Source: Flavobacteriales bacterium (GTDB taxonomy: Bacteria; Bacteroidota; Bacteroidia; Flavobacteriales; BACL11). From it: a DNA stretch of 25,318 nucleotides. Made by a program: the position numbers and the translations under genes. The stretch spans positions 1 through 25,318 of the forward strand of contig DUAL01000159.1 in assembly GCA_012960835.1 (NCBI GenBank), written 5' to 3'. Below the pieces are notes generated by a model. The model had not been told where the DNA came from and ran no database searches. It worked only from the letters and a program-made list of their open reading frames with translations. Shown piece after piece: positions 1 to 8,247 of this stretch. Positions within the stretch are counted from its first letter, which is position 1. Each line of letters starts with the position of its first letter.

Positions 1-990
1 AAAAGATGGCTAACGCTTGAAGAAATAAATTCGAAAGAAGATATTGCTGAGAAAAGTGGGCTTGGATTTCATGTGCCTGGCATGTTTGATAAGGTAATAG
101 ATATAAATAATTGTTATCTGCAAAAAGAGCCATCTAATGCCATTCGCCTTTCTATAAAACAATTTGCGGATGAAAATAACTTGACTTATTTTAATATCCG
201 TAATCAAAATGGATTGTTACGAAATTTACTTATCCGAACTTCTTCCACTAATGATTTGATGGTTTTAGTTCAGTTTTTTGAAGATGATAAAAAAAGTATT
301 AATCTGCTGATGGAGCACATCAAAACCTCTTTCCCTGAAATCACTTCCCTCCTATATATAATAAACCCGAAAGCAAATAATACCATCTACGACCAAGAGG
401 TGATTTGTTATAATGGAAAAGATCATATTATGGAAGAAATGGATGGATTATATTTTAAAATTGGGGCAAAATCTTTTTTCCAAACCAATAGCGAACAAGC
501 CAAAGTCCTTTACAAAAAAACAAAAGAATTTGCTAAAATTACAGAAAACGATTTGGTGTACGACCTTTATACCGGAACAGGAACGATTGCACAGTATGTT
601 GCTAATTCTGCCAAAAAAGTGGTTGGAATTGATTCTGTGGAAGAGGGTATAAAGGCGGCTTACAAAAATGCTGAACGTAATAAAATTACAAATTGTACTT
701 TCCATACTGGGGATATAAAAGAGCTTTTTACAGATGCGTTCATTGCTGAAAATGGAAGTCCTGATATTATAATAACTGACCCACCAAGAGACGGAATGCA
801 CAAAAAAGTAGTGGAACAAATTCTAAAAATTGGCGCCAAACGAATTGTATATGTAAGTTGCAATTCTGCCACACAGGCAAGAGATTTATCCCTTATGAAT
901 GAACTCTATAAAGTCACTCATATTCAGCCAGTAGATATGTTCCCGCAAAGCCAACATGTTGAAAATATTGTAGTTTTGGAATTAAAATAA
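1..990 (+). CDS. rlmD: 23S rRNA (uracil-5-)-methyltransferase, RlmD type (5' truncated)
   Basis: This is the 3' part of a SAM-dependent RNA uracil C5-methyltransferase of the TrmA/RumA/RlmD family, which methylates a uracil in 23S rRNA. The frame is open from base 1 (K-R-W-L-T...) and has no start inside the window, so the N-terminus lies upstream; the first internal ATG, at 73, is not the start. Visible motifs are SFFQTNSEQA, the SAM-binding loop DLYTGTGTIA (about 556-590), the DPPRDGMH motif and the catalytic cysteine (TGC at 859-861) in VSCNSATQARD. The family usually has SCNP; serine replaces the proline here, which is tolerated in some relatives as far as I recall. Two adjacent stops (TAA TAA) and a terminator follow. 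RlmD rather than TrmA is inferred from Bacteroidota usage. The family is certain; the exact target base is less so. Confidence 0.93.
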   Translation, partial: KRWLTLEEINSKEDIAEKSGLGFHVPGMFDKVIDINNCYLQKEPSNAIRLSIKQFADENNLTYFNIRNQNGLLRNLLIRTSSTNDLMVLVQFFEDDKKSINLLMEHIKTSFPEITSLLYIINPKANNTIYDQEVICYNGKDHIMEEMDGLYFKIGAKSFFQTNSEQAKVLYKKTKEFAKITENDLVYDLYTGTGTIAQYVANSAKKVVGIDSVEEGIKAAYKNAERNKITNCTFHTGDIKELFTDAFIAENGSPDIIITDPPRDGMHKKVVEQILKIGAKRIVYVSCNSATQARDLSLMNELYKVTHIQPVDMFPQSQHVENIVVLELK

Positions 991-996
991 TAAATT

Positions 997-1023
997 ACTA
1001 TGCGTGCATAGTGTTTTTTATTA
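997..1023 (+). terminator. Rho-independent terminator after the rRNA methyltransferase
   Basis: A perfect inverted repeat, ACTATGC at 997-1003 and GCATAGT at 1006-1012, folds into a short hairpin and is followed at once by GTTTTTTATT. It begins 6 bp after the stop codon of the methyltransferase gene. The stem is AT-containing and short, so efficiency is uncertain, but the position and the T-tract fit an intrinsic terminator. Confidence 0.65.
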
Positions 1024-1029
1024 CATTTG
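1022..1029 (+). promoter_or_regulatory. Bacteroidota -7 promoter element for the secreted hydrolase
   Basis: TACATTTG matches the Bacteroidota sigma-ABfr -7 consensus TAnnTTTG exactly. It lies directly behind the T-tract of the preceding terminator and 30 bp before the ATG at 1060. I see no clear TTG -33 element at the usual distance, so this is a motif call only. Confidence 0.5.
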
Positions 1030-1059
1030 GCTTTTTAAAAATTTAAGCCAACCCTTTCT

Positions 1060-2286
1060 ATGTTTCTACGCCTTTTATTCCTAGTTATAGGAGTTTCCCT
1101 CAGCTTACAATTACAAGCTAAAAAGCTAATTTCGCATACGCTTATTCATCATTATACCGAAAATGAGCTGGAAGGCATGTGGAAAGAAAATAAAATCTCT
1201 CAATGGATTGTGCCTATTAATAATGGAATCAAGATGTATGAGATTATTTATACAACTTCCTGGCATGACGGAAGTGAAATAAAAGCTTCTGGCCTATTAT
1301 TTGTGCCTGATAACTTTGCTAAAAAAGAACTTCCTCAAATGATTTATCATCATGGCACACGCACCCTGCGAAAAACTGCTTTACATATTAAAGGAGAAAA
1401 TGCCATAAGTGCTGGCTTTGCAGCTGATGGCTATTTGGTAATTATGCCCGATTATATCGGGTTGGGGAAAGGAGATAAATTTCACCTTTATCAAAATTCA
1501 GAAAGTGAAGCCACTGCAAGTATTGATATGCTTTTGGCTATTGAGCAGTTGAATAAAAAAATTGGAATTAAAACCCATAAGCAATTGTTTCTAACAGGTT
1601 ATTCCCAAGGAGGACATGCCTGCATGGCTACTCATAAAAAATTGCAAAATGAGTATGCGAATAGGTTTACAATAACTGCATCCTCCCCCATGTCTGGTGC
1701 TTACGATATGTCTGGTGTGCAAGCCACAGTAATGGTAAAACCTTACCCTGAACCGGTCTATTTGCCTTATCTGTTAATTGGGATAAATGAGGTGTATAAT
1801 ATTACGGATGACTATTCTAAATTATTCCGAGCACCTTACGATAGTTTGGTTCCGATACTTTATAATGGAGAATATAATATGGATGAGATTAATACATTTT
1901 TACCGGAGATTCCTGCTGATGTTGTACATCCTGATTTGCTGGAAGAATACAAAAACAATCCAGATTTTAAATTTAATGCTGCATTAAAAGAAAATGATTT
2001 AATGGATTGGAAACCTGAATCACCCACACAACTTTGCTATTGCAATGCAGACAGAATTGTATTGTATGAAAATGCATTGGTAGCCCAGCAAAAGATGAAA
2101 GAAAACGGAAGTACCTCCGTAAAACTAAGAAGAGTGGGTAAAAAATTCGGACATGTAGAATGTGCCTTGTTTGCCAGTATTTATACTAAAATGTGGTTCA
2201 ATAGTTTTAGAAAAGGAAGTAAAAAAGGGAGAAGAGGTCCAATTCTTAAAAGATGGGGAATTGCATTTCAAAAAATGAGAATGTAA
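1060..2286 (+). CDS. Secreted alpha/beta hydrolase, secretory-lipase-like
   Basis: This 408-residue protein starts with a signal peptide (MFLRLLFLVIGVSLSLQLQA, about residues 1-20), so it should be exported to the periplasm or beyond. The nucleophile elbow G180-Y-S182-Q-G-G is a classical GxSxG. D331 in YCNADRIV and H365 in GHVEC sit in the right order and spacing to complete a Ser-Asp-His triad. Length and layout resemble the secretory-lipase (LIP) branch of the fold, whose members cleave esters; the substrate cannot be read from the sequence. The C-terminus is strongly basic (FRKGSKKGRRG). The gene stands alone, with a terminator before it and 42 bp to the next gene. The fold and catalytic class are secure; the lipase/esterase name is inference. 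Confidence 0.85.
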   Translation: MFLRLLFLVIGVSLSLQLQAKKLISHTLIHHYTENELEGMWKENKISQWIVPINNGIKMYEIIYTTSWHDGSEIKASGLLFVPDNFAKKELPQMIYHHGTRTLRKTALHIKGENAISAGFAADGYLVIMPDYIGLGKGDKFHLYQNSESEATASIDMLLAIEQLNKKIGIKTHKQLFLTGYSQGGHACMATHKKLQNEYANRFTITASSPMSGAYDMSGVQATVMVKPYPEPVYLPYLLIGINEVYNITDDYSKLFRAPYDSLVPILYNGEYNMDEINTFLPEIPADVVHPDLLEEYKNNPDFKFNAALKENDLMDWKPESPTQLCYCNADRIVLYENALVAQQKMKENGSTSVKLRRVGKKFGHVECALFASIYTKMWFNSFRKGSKKGRRGPILKRWGIAFQKMRM

Positions 2287-2328
2287 TTCCTTTTGAAAAT
2301 TATTTTGTAATTTTATCAAAAAATTACA

Positions 2329-2934
2329 ATGCCATTAATCATTTCACATCCAGAAACAAATCCTAAAATAAGAGAGGTAGAAAACGAGATTGCTGCTAAA
2401 AAAGAGCAATTAGCAGAATTAATCGCAAATGAAAAAGGCAGGATAATTCCTAATTATACTTTTCAAGACAAGAATGGAAATGATATTTTACTTTCTGATA
2501 TTTTTGGAGATAAAGAAGAACTCATAATTGTTTTCTATATGGGCATACACTGCAAATATTGCACCCTTTGGGCTGATAATTATAACGGCATTGCAAAGCC
2601 ACTTTCCGACAGAGCATCCTTTGTAGTGGTATCTAATGAAACCCCACAGCAGCAGCAAAAGATTAGAAAAGATAGGGGATGGACCTTTGATATGTTTAGT
2701 AGAAAGGATAACTCTTTTGGGGAGGATTTAGGGTATGTCAGAAAATCAGAAGATGATTGTTCCAAAAAAGGAGACCCAATGCCAGGAGTTGCATCTTTTA
2801 GAAAAAAAGAAAATGAAATTTATGTGCACCACCGATCCTATTTCGGTCCTGGCGATAACTATTGTAATATGTGGGATTTTGTAAGTATATTACCAAAAGG
2901 AATAAACAATTGGCAACCTAAATACACTTATTAA
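2329..2934 (+). CDS. DUF899-family thioredoxin-like protein
   Basis: This 201-residue cytosolic protein (no signal peptide) has the DUF899 signature: a charged N-terminal helix (residues about 12-40), a thioredoxin-like core (LIIVFYMG), a C75-K-Y-C78 pair followed by TLWADNYNG, then PGVASF, the aromatic FGPGDNYCNMWD segment and the closing W-Q-P-K-Y. The family is annotated as thioredoxin-like with no settled reaction; the CxxC pair makes a thiol redox role plausible. The 201-residue length is close to what I expect for the family. The next gene starts one base after the stop, so this looks like the first gene of a three-gene unit with two tiny membrane proteins. The family assignment is confident; the function is unknown. 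Confidence 0.85.
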   Translation: MPLIISHPETNPKIREVENEIAAKKEQLAELIANEKGRIIPNYTFQDKNGNDILLSDIFGDKEELIIVFYMGIHCKYCTLWADNYNGIAKPLSDRASFVVVSNETPQQQQKIRKDRGWTFDMFSRKDNSFGEDLGYVRKSEDDCSKKGDPMPGVASFRKKENEIYVHHRSYFGPGDNYCNMWDFVSILPKGINNWQPKYTY

Positions 2935-2935
2935 T

Positions 2936-3124
2936 ATGAATAAAAAAACAACATTAAACCTAGCGTGTATTATCTTTACTCTTGTAGCTATTTTACATTT
3001 ATTGCGCTATCTTCTTGGATGGGAACTCACAATCAACAATTGCTTTATTCCGCAATGGGTAAGTATTTTGGGAACAATAATTCCTGCTTTATTGGCTTAT
3101 AACTTATGTAAGCTAAAAGATTGA
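2936..3124 (+). CDS. Small two-helix membrane protein, unknown function
   Basis: This 62-residue protein has two predicted hydrophobic segments (about residues 9-27 and 41-57) separated by a polar loop containing WELTINNCFIPQW, and it ends in a short basic tail (KLKD). I do not recognise a named family; it resembles the small unnamed membrane proteins often seen in Bacteroidota. It starts one base after the stop of the DUF899 gene and is followed one base later by another tiny membrane ORF, which supports translation as an operon. Expression is inferred from this spacing and from the clean hydrophobic pattern. Confidence 0.7.
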   Translation: MNKKTTLNLACIIFTLVAILHLLRYLLGWELTINNCFIPQWVSILGTIIPALLAYNLCKLKD

Positions 3125-3125
3125 G

Positions 3126-3245
3126 ATGAAAGATATTTGGAAAAAATTAAAAGAATTATACGAATTGAATCCAACGATTTTTGGGATTCTGCTTTTTCTT
3201 GATTTGATGATTGTATTTTTCCTTATTCGATATTTGATTGCTTAA
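3126..3245 (+). CDS. Tiny single-pass membrane protein (39 aa)
   Basis: ATG at 3126 opens a 39-codon frame ending in TAA at 3243-3245. The product has a charged amphipathic start (MKDIWKKLKELYELNP) and one hydrophobic helix (about residues 18-38, GILLFLDLMIVFFLIRYL). It follows the 62-residue membrane gene with one base between stop and start, and its stop overlaps the stop of the convergent coaE gene through a shared TTAA. It is short enough to be missed by standard gene callers. The textbook helix pattern and tight spacing argue that it is real, but no homology can be checked here. Confidence 0.6.
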   Translation: MKDIWKKLKELYELNPTIFGILLFLDLMIVFFLIRYLIA

Positions 3246-3823
3246 AGAGCATTAATCTTTTTTATAATAGCTTGTATTTGAGGGAGTAATTTTTCTTTCC
3301 CATCATTTACAATTACAAAATCGGAAAGCTGTTCCTTTTTATCTTGTGGTATCTGATTTTCCATGCGTTTAATAATATCCTCTTTGGTGCAATTATCCCT
3401 TTGCATCACCCTTTGTATTCTAATTTGTAGAGGGGCTGTAACGCAAATTACACCATCCAAACCGATATGCGCTCCGCTTTCAAACAAAATAGCAGCTTCC
3501 TTTAAAACAAAAGGAGTTGTTTGCTCTTTTTGCCATATTTCAAATTTATTTTGCACAAAAGGATGAACCAAATTATTTAATTCTTGTAATTTTTTAGAAT
3601 CTGAAAAAACGATATTTGCCAATATTTCTTTTTGCAAAATTCCTTTTTTATAAATTCCATTTCCAAAATGGCTAGTGATTGAATTTTTCAAATCATCAGA
3701 GTCGTGCATGCACTTTCTCGCCTCAGTATCTGCTGAAAAAACGGGAACCCCCAACCTAGAAAAGATTTCACTTACGAAAGTTTTTCCTACACCAATCCCT
3801 CCTGTTATTCCTATTTTTTTCAT
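3242..3823 (-). CDS. coaE: Dephospho-CoA kinase
   Basis: CoaE phosphorylates the 3'-hydroxyl of dephospho-CoA, the last step of coenzyme A synthesis, in the cytosol. The 193-residue protein carries the P-loop G8-G-I-G-V-G-K14-T15 at its start, the FSADTEARK segment that corresponds to the family's DAD/DADR substrate loop, and the LKEAAILFESG and RIQRVMQRD regions with conserved arginines. Length is normal for the family (about 195-205). Its ATG overlaps the TGA of bshA in an ATGA arrangement, so it is the last gene of the GH3-bshA-coaE unit and probably translationally coupled. Its own stop overlaps that of the convergent 39-residue ORF. Confidence 0.95.
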   Translation of the reverse strand: MKKIGITGGIGVGKTFVSEIFSRLGVPVFSADTEARKCMHDSDDLKNSITSHFGNGIYKKGILQKEILANIVFSDSKKLQELNNLVHPFVQNKFEIWQKEQTTPFVLKEAAILFESGAHIGLDGVICVTAPLQIRIQRVMQRDNCTKEDIIKRMENQIPQDKKEQLSDFVIVNDGKEKLLPQIQAIIKKINAL

Positions 3824-4974
3824 TGTACTTTACTGCTTAAATCTTCATAAATTTTTTCATACATTGGTAAAATGTTTGGTAAATCAAATTGCATAGCATG
3901 CTTGTAAGCACACTTTTTAAACTCTTTTAATTTATTTTCATCACTTAAAAGTTCAATGGCTTTTTCCGCCATGCCATTAATGTCTTTTACATCTAGTAAA
4001 AAGCCCGTTTTTCCTTCAATATTTACCTCAGGAAGTCCGCCAGTATTGGAGGAAATAACCGGAACACTAGATGCCATTGCTTCTAATGCCACCAAACCAA
4101 AACTTTCAGTGGCAGATGGTAAAAGAAAAAGATCAGAAACAGATAAAATTTTCTCTACTGCTTTTAGTTTTCCAATAAAACGAATACTCTCACATAAATC
4201 CAAATTCCGGCATAATTGCTCCATTTCGAATCTTTCGGGACCATCCCCAATTAGTAATAATTTTGAAGGAGTTTCCTCTCTAATTTTTGCGAAAACTTTC
4301 AATACATCTTGCACTCTTTTTACTTTTCTGAAATTGGAGATATGGATAATTAACTTTTCCTCTTTTGACACAAAACTTCTTCTTAAACTTTCATCCTTTT
4401 CATATTTATATAAATTGGAATCAATAAAATTTGGAACTACTTGAATTTCTTTTTTGATATTAAAAGAATCAAGTGTTTCTTTTTTCAAACTCTGGGAAAC
4501 AGCCGTTACAACATCAGAATTATTAATAGCAAACTCAATTACCGATTTGAAAGATTTATCTTTTCCTAAAAGGGTAATATCGGTGCCATGTAAGGTAGTA
4601 ATAACAGGAATATGAATACCTTGTGCTGCTAAAATTTGCTTTGCAGAAAGTGCAGCTGAGGCATGCGGAATAGCATAATGCACATGTAATAAATTTAATT
4701 TTTCATGCAAAACCACATCCACCAATTTGGCAGTGAGGTTGTGTTCGTAAGGAATGTATTCAAACAAAGGATAATCCGGAACACTTACCTCATGGAAATT
4801 AATTTTATCAGAAAAAACATCCAAACGAAAAGGCTGAGAATAAGAGATAAAATGTACCTCATGGTTTTTACTGGCCAAAGCCATACCTAGCTCAGTTGCA
4901 ACTACCCCACTCCCACCATAAGTAGGATAGCAAACTATTCCTATTTTGTATCTATTCTGTTTCAAGGCAATCAT
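3820..4974 (-). CDS. bshA: N-acetyl-alpha-D-glucosaminyl L-malate synthase (bacillithiol step 1)
   Basis: BshA is a GT4-family glycosyltransferase that joins GlcNAc from UDP-GlcNAc to L-malate, the first step of bacillithiol synthesis. The 384-residue protein opens with the hallmark KIGIVCYPTYGGSGVVATEL block, then SYSQPFRLD, HVHYAIPHA and TLHGTDITLLG. The C-terminal GT4 donor-site segment reads E-S-F-G-L-V-A-L-E-A-M, followed by SNTGGLPEV. Length is typical of the family (about 375-385). ATG at 4974 lies 23 bp inside the end of the upstream GH3/serine-hydrolase gene; I see no better downstream start before the conserved core. The overlaps on both sides suggest translational coupling. The bacillithiol pathway is known in this phylum; bshB and bshC are not in the window. 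Confidence 0.95.
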   Translation of the reverse strand: MIALKQNRYKIGIVCYPTYGGSGVVATELGMALASKNHEVHFISYSQPFRLDVFSDKINFHEVSVPDYPLFEYIPYEHNLTAKLVDVVLHEKLNLLHVHYAIPHASAALSAKQILAAQGIHIPVITTLHGTDITLLGKDKSFKSVIEFAINNSDVVTAVSQSLKKETLDSFNIKKEIQVVPNFIDSNLYKYEKDESLRRSFVSKEEKLIIHISNFRKVKRVQDVLKVFAKIREETPSKLLLIGDGPERFEMEQLCRNLDLCESIRFIGKLKAVEKILSVSDLFLLPSATESFGLVALEAMASSVPVISSNTGGLPEVNIEGKTGFLLDVKDINGMAEKAIELLSDENKLKEFKKCAYKHAMQFDLPNILPMYEKIYEDLSSKVQ

Positions 4975-7882
4975 ATATTACTTGCATAATATTAGTGCGC
5001 ACATCCATATCCAATAGTTTTGTATTGGAAGCATCAGGATGAATTCTGTTGGATAAAAATACATAAACTATTTCAGTTTCAGGGTCAGCCCAAGCTAATG
5101 TTCCTGTAAAGCCAGAATGTCCAAAGCTCAAATAGGACACGCATTTGCAAGTTGGACCGCCTTCTTGCTCGGGTAAAGCCGGTTTATCAAAGCCAGCTCC
5201 TCTCCTATTATCATCTGGGCAAAACTGACATTTTGTAAATTCTTTTATGGTTTGGGCTTTGAAATATTGCTTATCTGCATATTTGCCATTTTGCAAATAC
5301 ATTTGCATCATAATAGACAAATCGTTGGCATTAGAGAAAAGTCCTGCATGCCCTCCCACTCCACCAAGCATTGCTGCCCCCATGTCATGTACATCTCCAA
5401 TAAGAAGTTGATCTCTGAAATAATCATCCTTTTCAGTAGGTATAATTCTATCTTTCTCCAATCTTAATTTTGGAAGAAAACCCATAGTGGATAAACCCAA
5501 ACTTTGATAAAAATTTTCTTTAACTAATTTATCAAGTGATTGATTGTAGTGTTTTTCAATTATGTCTTTGAAAAGATAATAACCTAAATCGGAATACTGA
5601 TACTCTTTTTCTTCTAGTAAGTCGGATTCCAGCACTTGCTTTAAAATACTGTCAGGATAGCTGTGGTGCAAATACAAATCTTCCGCAACTTTTATGGGGT
5701 ATTTCTCAGAATAACTATTACGGTAAAGCGTATCTCGCAAAGTTGTATCTTCTTCTATTGTTTCTCTGTAAAAAGGAATCCAGGATTGCAAACCAGACTG
5801 ATGTGCCAATACTTCCTTTACTCTTAAATGCCCTTTATTGGTGGTGTAAAGCGATTTGTCTAATTTTCCCATTTTATAATTTAAAGAAAAATCTCCTTCT
5901 TCACTCATTTGCATTAGCATGGGGATGGTTGCAGCAATTTTTGTGATAGATGCTAAATCGTAAATGTCTGTATTTTTTACTTGTCTTTTCTTACTATAAG
6001 TGTGATATCCGTAAGATTTATGAAAAAATACTTTACCTTCCTTGGTAATAAGAATTTGACAGCCAGGAGTTGCTTTCTGATTAATGGCATTCTCTGCCAA
6101 ACTATCTATTTTGTAAAGCAAAAATTCATTTATCCCCACCTCTTTTGGAATAGTATATTTAATGCGAAATGCTTTTGTATTTAGACCGGATTTATTTTTA
6201 AAATGAAGAGTAGAGACTGGTAATCTCCCATTCATTACTATGCCACCAAAAATAGCTTGGGCAGTAAGTTCTTGGGCTATTTTACTATTTTGATAAGCCA
6301 TTATAAAACCATCAAAATTGTTTGTAAAAAGGAAATGATTGATGGTATAAGGGTTCGCAAAAACCGATACAACTACTTTGGATTGAATAGCAAGAGTTTG
6401 CAAAAATAAATCGGTATTTCTTGCAATTTTATGTGTCTTCCAAGGGCTTTCATTAGATTGGTGAATACTTGCAACTACCAGATTAAATCCAACTAATTTA
6501 TCCAAGAGTTCTCTTTGTATTTCTGAGCTAGGGCTTTCATCAATGGAAAAATGAGTAATGGGAGCATAATTAGATAGCATATTGGTAAAATGTTCTGAAT
6601 TTCCTCCAATTGTAATGGCTGCTATTTTTAAAGTATCTAAGCGCTGAAATGGAATGAGGTTTTCATAATTCTGTAAAAGTGTGAGCGAATTTTCTACTAA
6701 TTTTCTATTTACCAATTCAACATCAGAATTATTAATTCTAGAAGTTATATTCTTAATGTTGATTGGCTGAATACTATCAAGTCCCATCCATTTTTTTGCC
6801 ATAAGAATCTTTTTGCATCTAGCATCAATCTCCTCTTGCGTGATTTTTCCGTCCAAAATCGCCTTCTGAATTTTTTCTATCGCCACAGGTACATCTTTTG
6901 AAACTAGTAGTATCTCATTGCCGGCTAAAAGTGCTTTTACATCCAACTCTCCAGCATCAAAATATTTGCTAACTCCTTTCATATTTAATCCATCAGTAAA
7001 TATTAATCCCTGAAAACCCAATTCTTTTTTCAGGAGATTTGTTACTACTTTTTTAGATAAGGAAGATGCAAGGTTCTTTGTTGCATCAATGACTGGAATC
7101 CTGAGATGTGCTACCATGATACTTCCTAGACCTTTAGTAATCAAATGCCTAAAAGGAGCTATTTCAGTTGTATTTAATCGATATCTGCTATGCCGAATTA
7201 CCGGAAGAGTTTCATGTGAATCTGAATCGGTATCCCCATGACCAGGGAAATGCTTGGCACAAGCTAAAATACCATTGTCTTGCATTCCTTGCATATAAGC
7301 GGTAGAAAATGTGGATACTTTTTGGGGTGATTCACCAAAAGAGCGGTTCCCAATTATAGGGTTTTTTGGATTACTATTAATATCCGCAACTGGTGCAAAA
7401 TTGATATTCACTCCAAGTAATTTACACTGTTTTGCGATTTGCTCTCCCATTTTATAAATCAAATCCTTATCTTGAATGGCGCCCAAAGTCATCTGCCAAG
7501 GAAATCGCATTACAGAATCTAAACGCATAGCAAGCCCCCATTCCGCATCTTGAGCAATCATAAGTGGGGTTTTGGAAATGGATTGAAAATGATTTGTTAA
7601 TTGCGCCTGTTCTGTAGGGCTTCCTTGTAGAAACATCAATCCTCCAATTTTGTAATCTTTTATAAGTGCGGAAATTTCCTCTTTATGAAAAGTGGCTTTG
7701 TTGGAATATGCTGCCACCATAAAAAGCTGAGCAATGCGTTCTTCCTCTGATAAATTTAACAAAACGCTATCTGCCCAATGTGTATTTTCAGAATGAAAAA
7801 CTGGTTTCCAAAGCCCTTGTGAAAAAGCAGTTTGCACAAAAATTACAAGGAAAATAAATGCTATTGAAATTCTATTTATCAC
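4952..7882 (-). CDS. GH3 beta-N-acetylhexosaminidase fused to class C beta-lactamase-like serine hydrolase
   Basis: This 976-residue exported protein (signal peptide 1-21, ending AFS-Q) joins two enzymes. Residues about 35-365 are a GH3 NagZ-like barrel, with the KHFPGHGDTDSDSH loop (210-223, catalytic His) and nucleophile D297 in FTDGLNM. Residues about 385-575 resemble the second GH3 domain. Residues about 585-970 are a serine hydrolase of the class C beta-lactamase/PBP family, with S645-I-T-K648, Y763-S-D and H922-S-G in the usual order. Both active sites look intact. GH3 enzymes of this type remove GlcNAc from muropeptides; the second domain could be a peptidase or esterase on cell-wall fragments (inference). 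The start is GTG at 7882, with near-consensus TACTTTTA upstream. It leads the operon with bshA and coaE. Confidence 0.92.
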   Translation of the reverse strand: MINRISIAFIFLVIFVQTAFSQGLWKPVFHSENTHWADSVLLNLSEEERIAQLFMVAAYSNKATFHKEEISALIKDYKIGGLMFLQGSPTEQAQLTNHFQSISKTPLMIAQDAEWGLAMRLDSVMRFPWQMTLGAIQDKDLIYKMGEQIAKQCKLLGVNINFAPVADINSNPKNPIIGNRSFGESPQKVSTFSTAYMQGMQDNGILACAKHFPGHGDTDSDSHETLPVIRHSRYRLNTTEIAPFRHLITKGLGSIMVAHLRIPVIDATKNLASSLSKKVVTNLLKKELGFQGLIFTDGLNMKGVSKYFDAGELDVKALLAGNEILLVSKDVPVAIEKIQKAILDGKITQEEIDARCKKILMAKKWMGLDSIQPINIKNITSRINNSDVELVNRKLVENSLTLLQNYENLIPFQRLDTLKIAAITIGGNSEHFTNMLSNYAPITHFSIDESPSSEIQRELLDKLVGFNLVVASIHQSNESPWKTHKIARNTDLFLQTLAIQSKVVVSVFANPYTINHFLFTNNFDGFIMAYQNSKIAQELTAQAIFGGIVMNGRLPVSTLHFKNKSGLNTKAFRIKYTIPKEVGINEFLLYKIDSLAENAINQKATPGCQILITKEGKVFFHKSYGYHTYSKKRQVKNTDIYDLASITKIAATIPMLMQMSEEGDFSLNYKMGKLDKSLYTTNKGHLRVKEVLAHQSGLQSWIPFYRETIEEDTTLRDTLYRNSYSEKYPIKVAEDLYLHHSYPDSILKQVLESDLLEEKEYQYSDLGYYLFKDIIEKHYNQSLDKLVKENFYQSLGLSTMGFLPKLRLEKDRIIPTEKDDYFRDQLLIGDVHDMGAAMLGGVGGHAGLFSNANDLSIMMQMYLQNGKYADKQYFKAQTIKEFTKCQFCPDDNRRGAGFDKPALPEQEGGPTCKCVSYLSFGHSGFTGTLAWADPETEIVYVFLSNRIHPDASNTKLLDMDVRTNIMQVIYDCLETE

Positions 7883-7985
7883 AGATTGTAAAAGTAAAAA
7901 TTTATGTTTTTTAATAGAAGTTAGATTTTGTCAATTATGAACAATTATAAAAGTCATTTTCTATTCGATAAAATGAATATTTACT

Positions 7986-7993
7986 TAATTTTG
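7986..7993 (+). promoter_or_regulatory. -7 promoter element for the mutL operon
   Basis: TAATTTTG matches TAnnTTTG exactly and ends only 4 bases before the ATG at 7998. If used with ordinary spacing, the transcript would be leaderless or nearly so. No good TTG -33 element is seen at the expected distance. Confidence 0.5.
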
Positions 7994-7997
7994 TGAA

Positions 7998-8237
7998 ATG
8001 CAAGCGCCAAGAATCCCTTCCTTTTTTAAAATACCTAAATCAAAATTATTTGACTATAAACCAAGGTATTACAATCAAAGAAAAGAAGAATTGGAACAAC
8101 TTAAAAAAGAAGGGAAAAGAAGAAAAGGTTTGTTTTTTAACAGAAAAAAACAAAAAAGTGCAGCAGGAAACAGATCAAAAAGAATAATTTTTATCATTAT
8201 TGCTTTACTTTTGTTAGCCTATTTAATTTTATCATAA
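7998..8237 (+). CDS. Conserved small membrane protein upstream of mutL
   Basis: This 79-residue protein has an N-terminal block (QAPRIPSFFKIPKSKLFDYK, then PRYYNQRKEELEQL), a long lysine/arginine-rich middle and one C-terminal transmembrane helix (about residues 63-78, IIFIIIALLLLAYLIL). I recall proteins with this PRIP-FF...KPRYY pattern, a basic middle and a tail anchor as common in Bacteroidota; some database entries carry a misleading riboflavin synthase name that nothing in this sequence supports. A tail-anchored, positively charged protein could bind nucleic acid or acidic partners at the membrane, but that is speculation. The mutL start codon follows 10 bp after its stop, so the two are probably co-transcribed. 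A second overlapping frame starts at 7993 but lacks this conserved pattern. Confidence 0.75.
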   Translation: MQAPRIPSFFKIPKSKLFDYKPRYYNQRKEELEQLKKEGKRRKGLFFNRKKQKSAAGNRSKRIIFIIIALLLLAYLILS

Positions 8238-8247
8238 AAAATACGCA

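Noticed and set aside
448..819. A 123-codon minus-strand frame inside the rRNA methyltransferase gene
   Set aside because: It lies wholly antisense to a gene with strong family motifs and its translation resembles no protein.
7993..8187. Alternative 64-codon frame overlapping the small gene before mutL
   Set aside because: It shares DNA with the frame at 7998, which has the conserved PRIP...PRYY pattern and a clean membrane helix.
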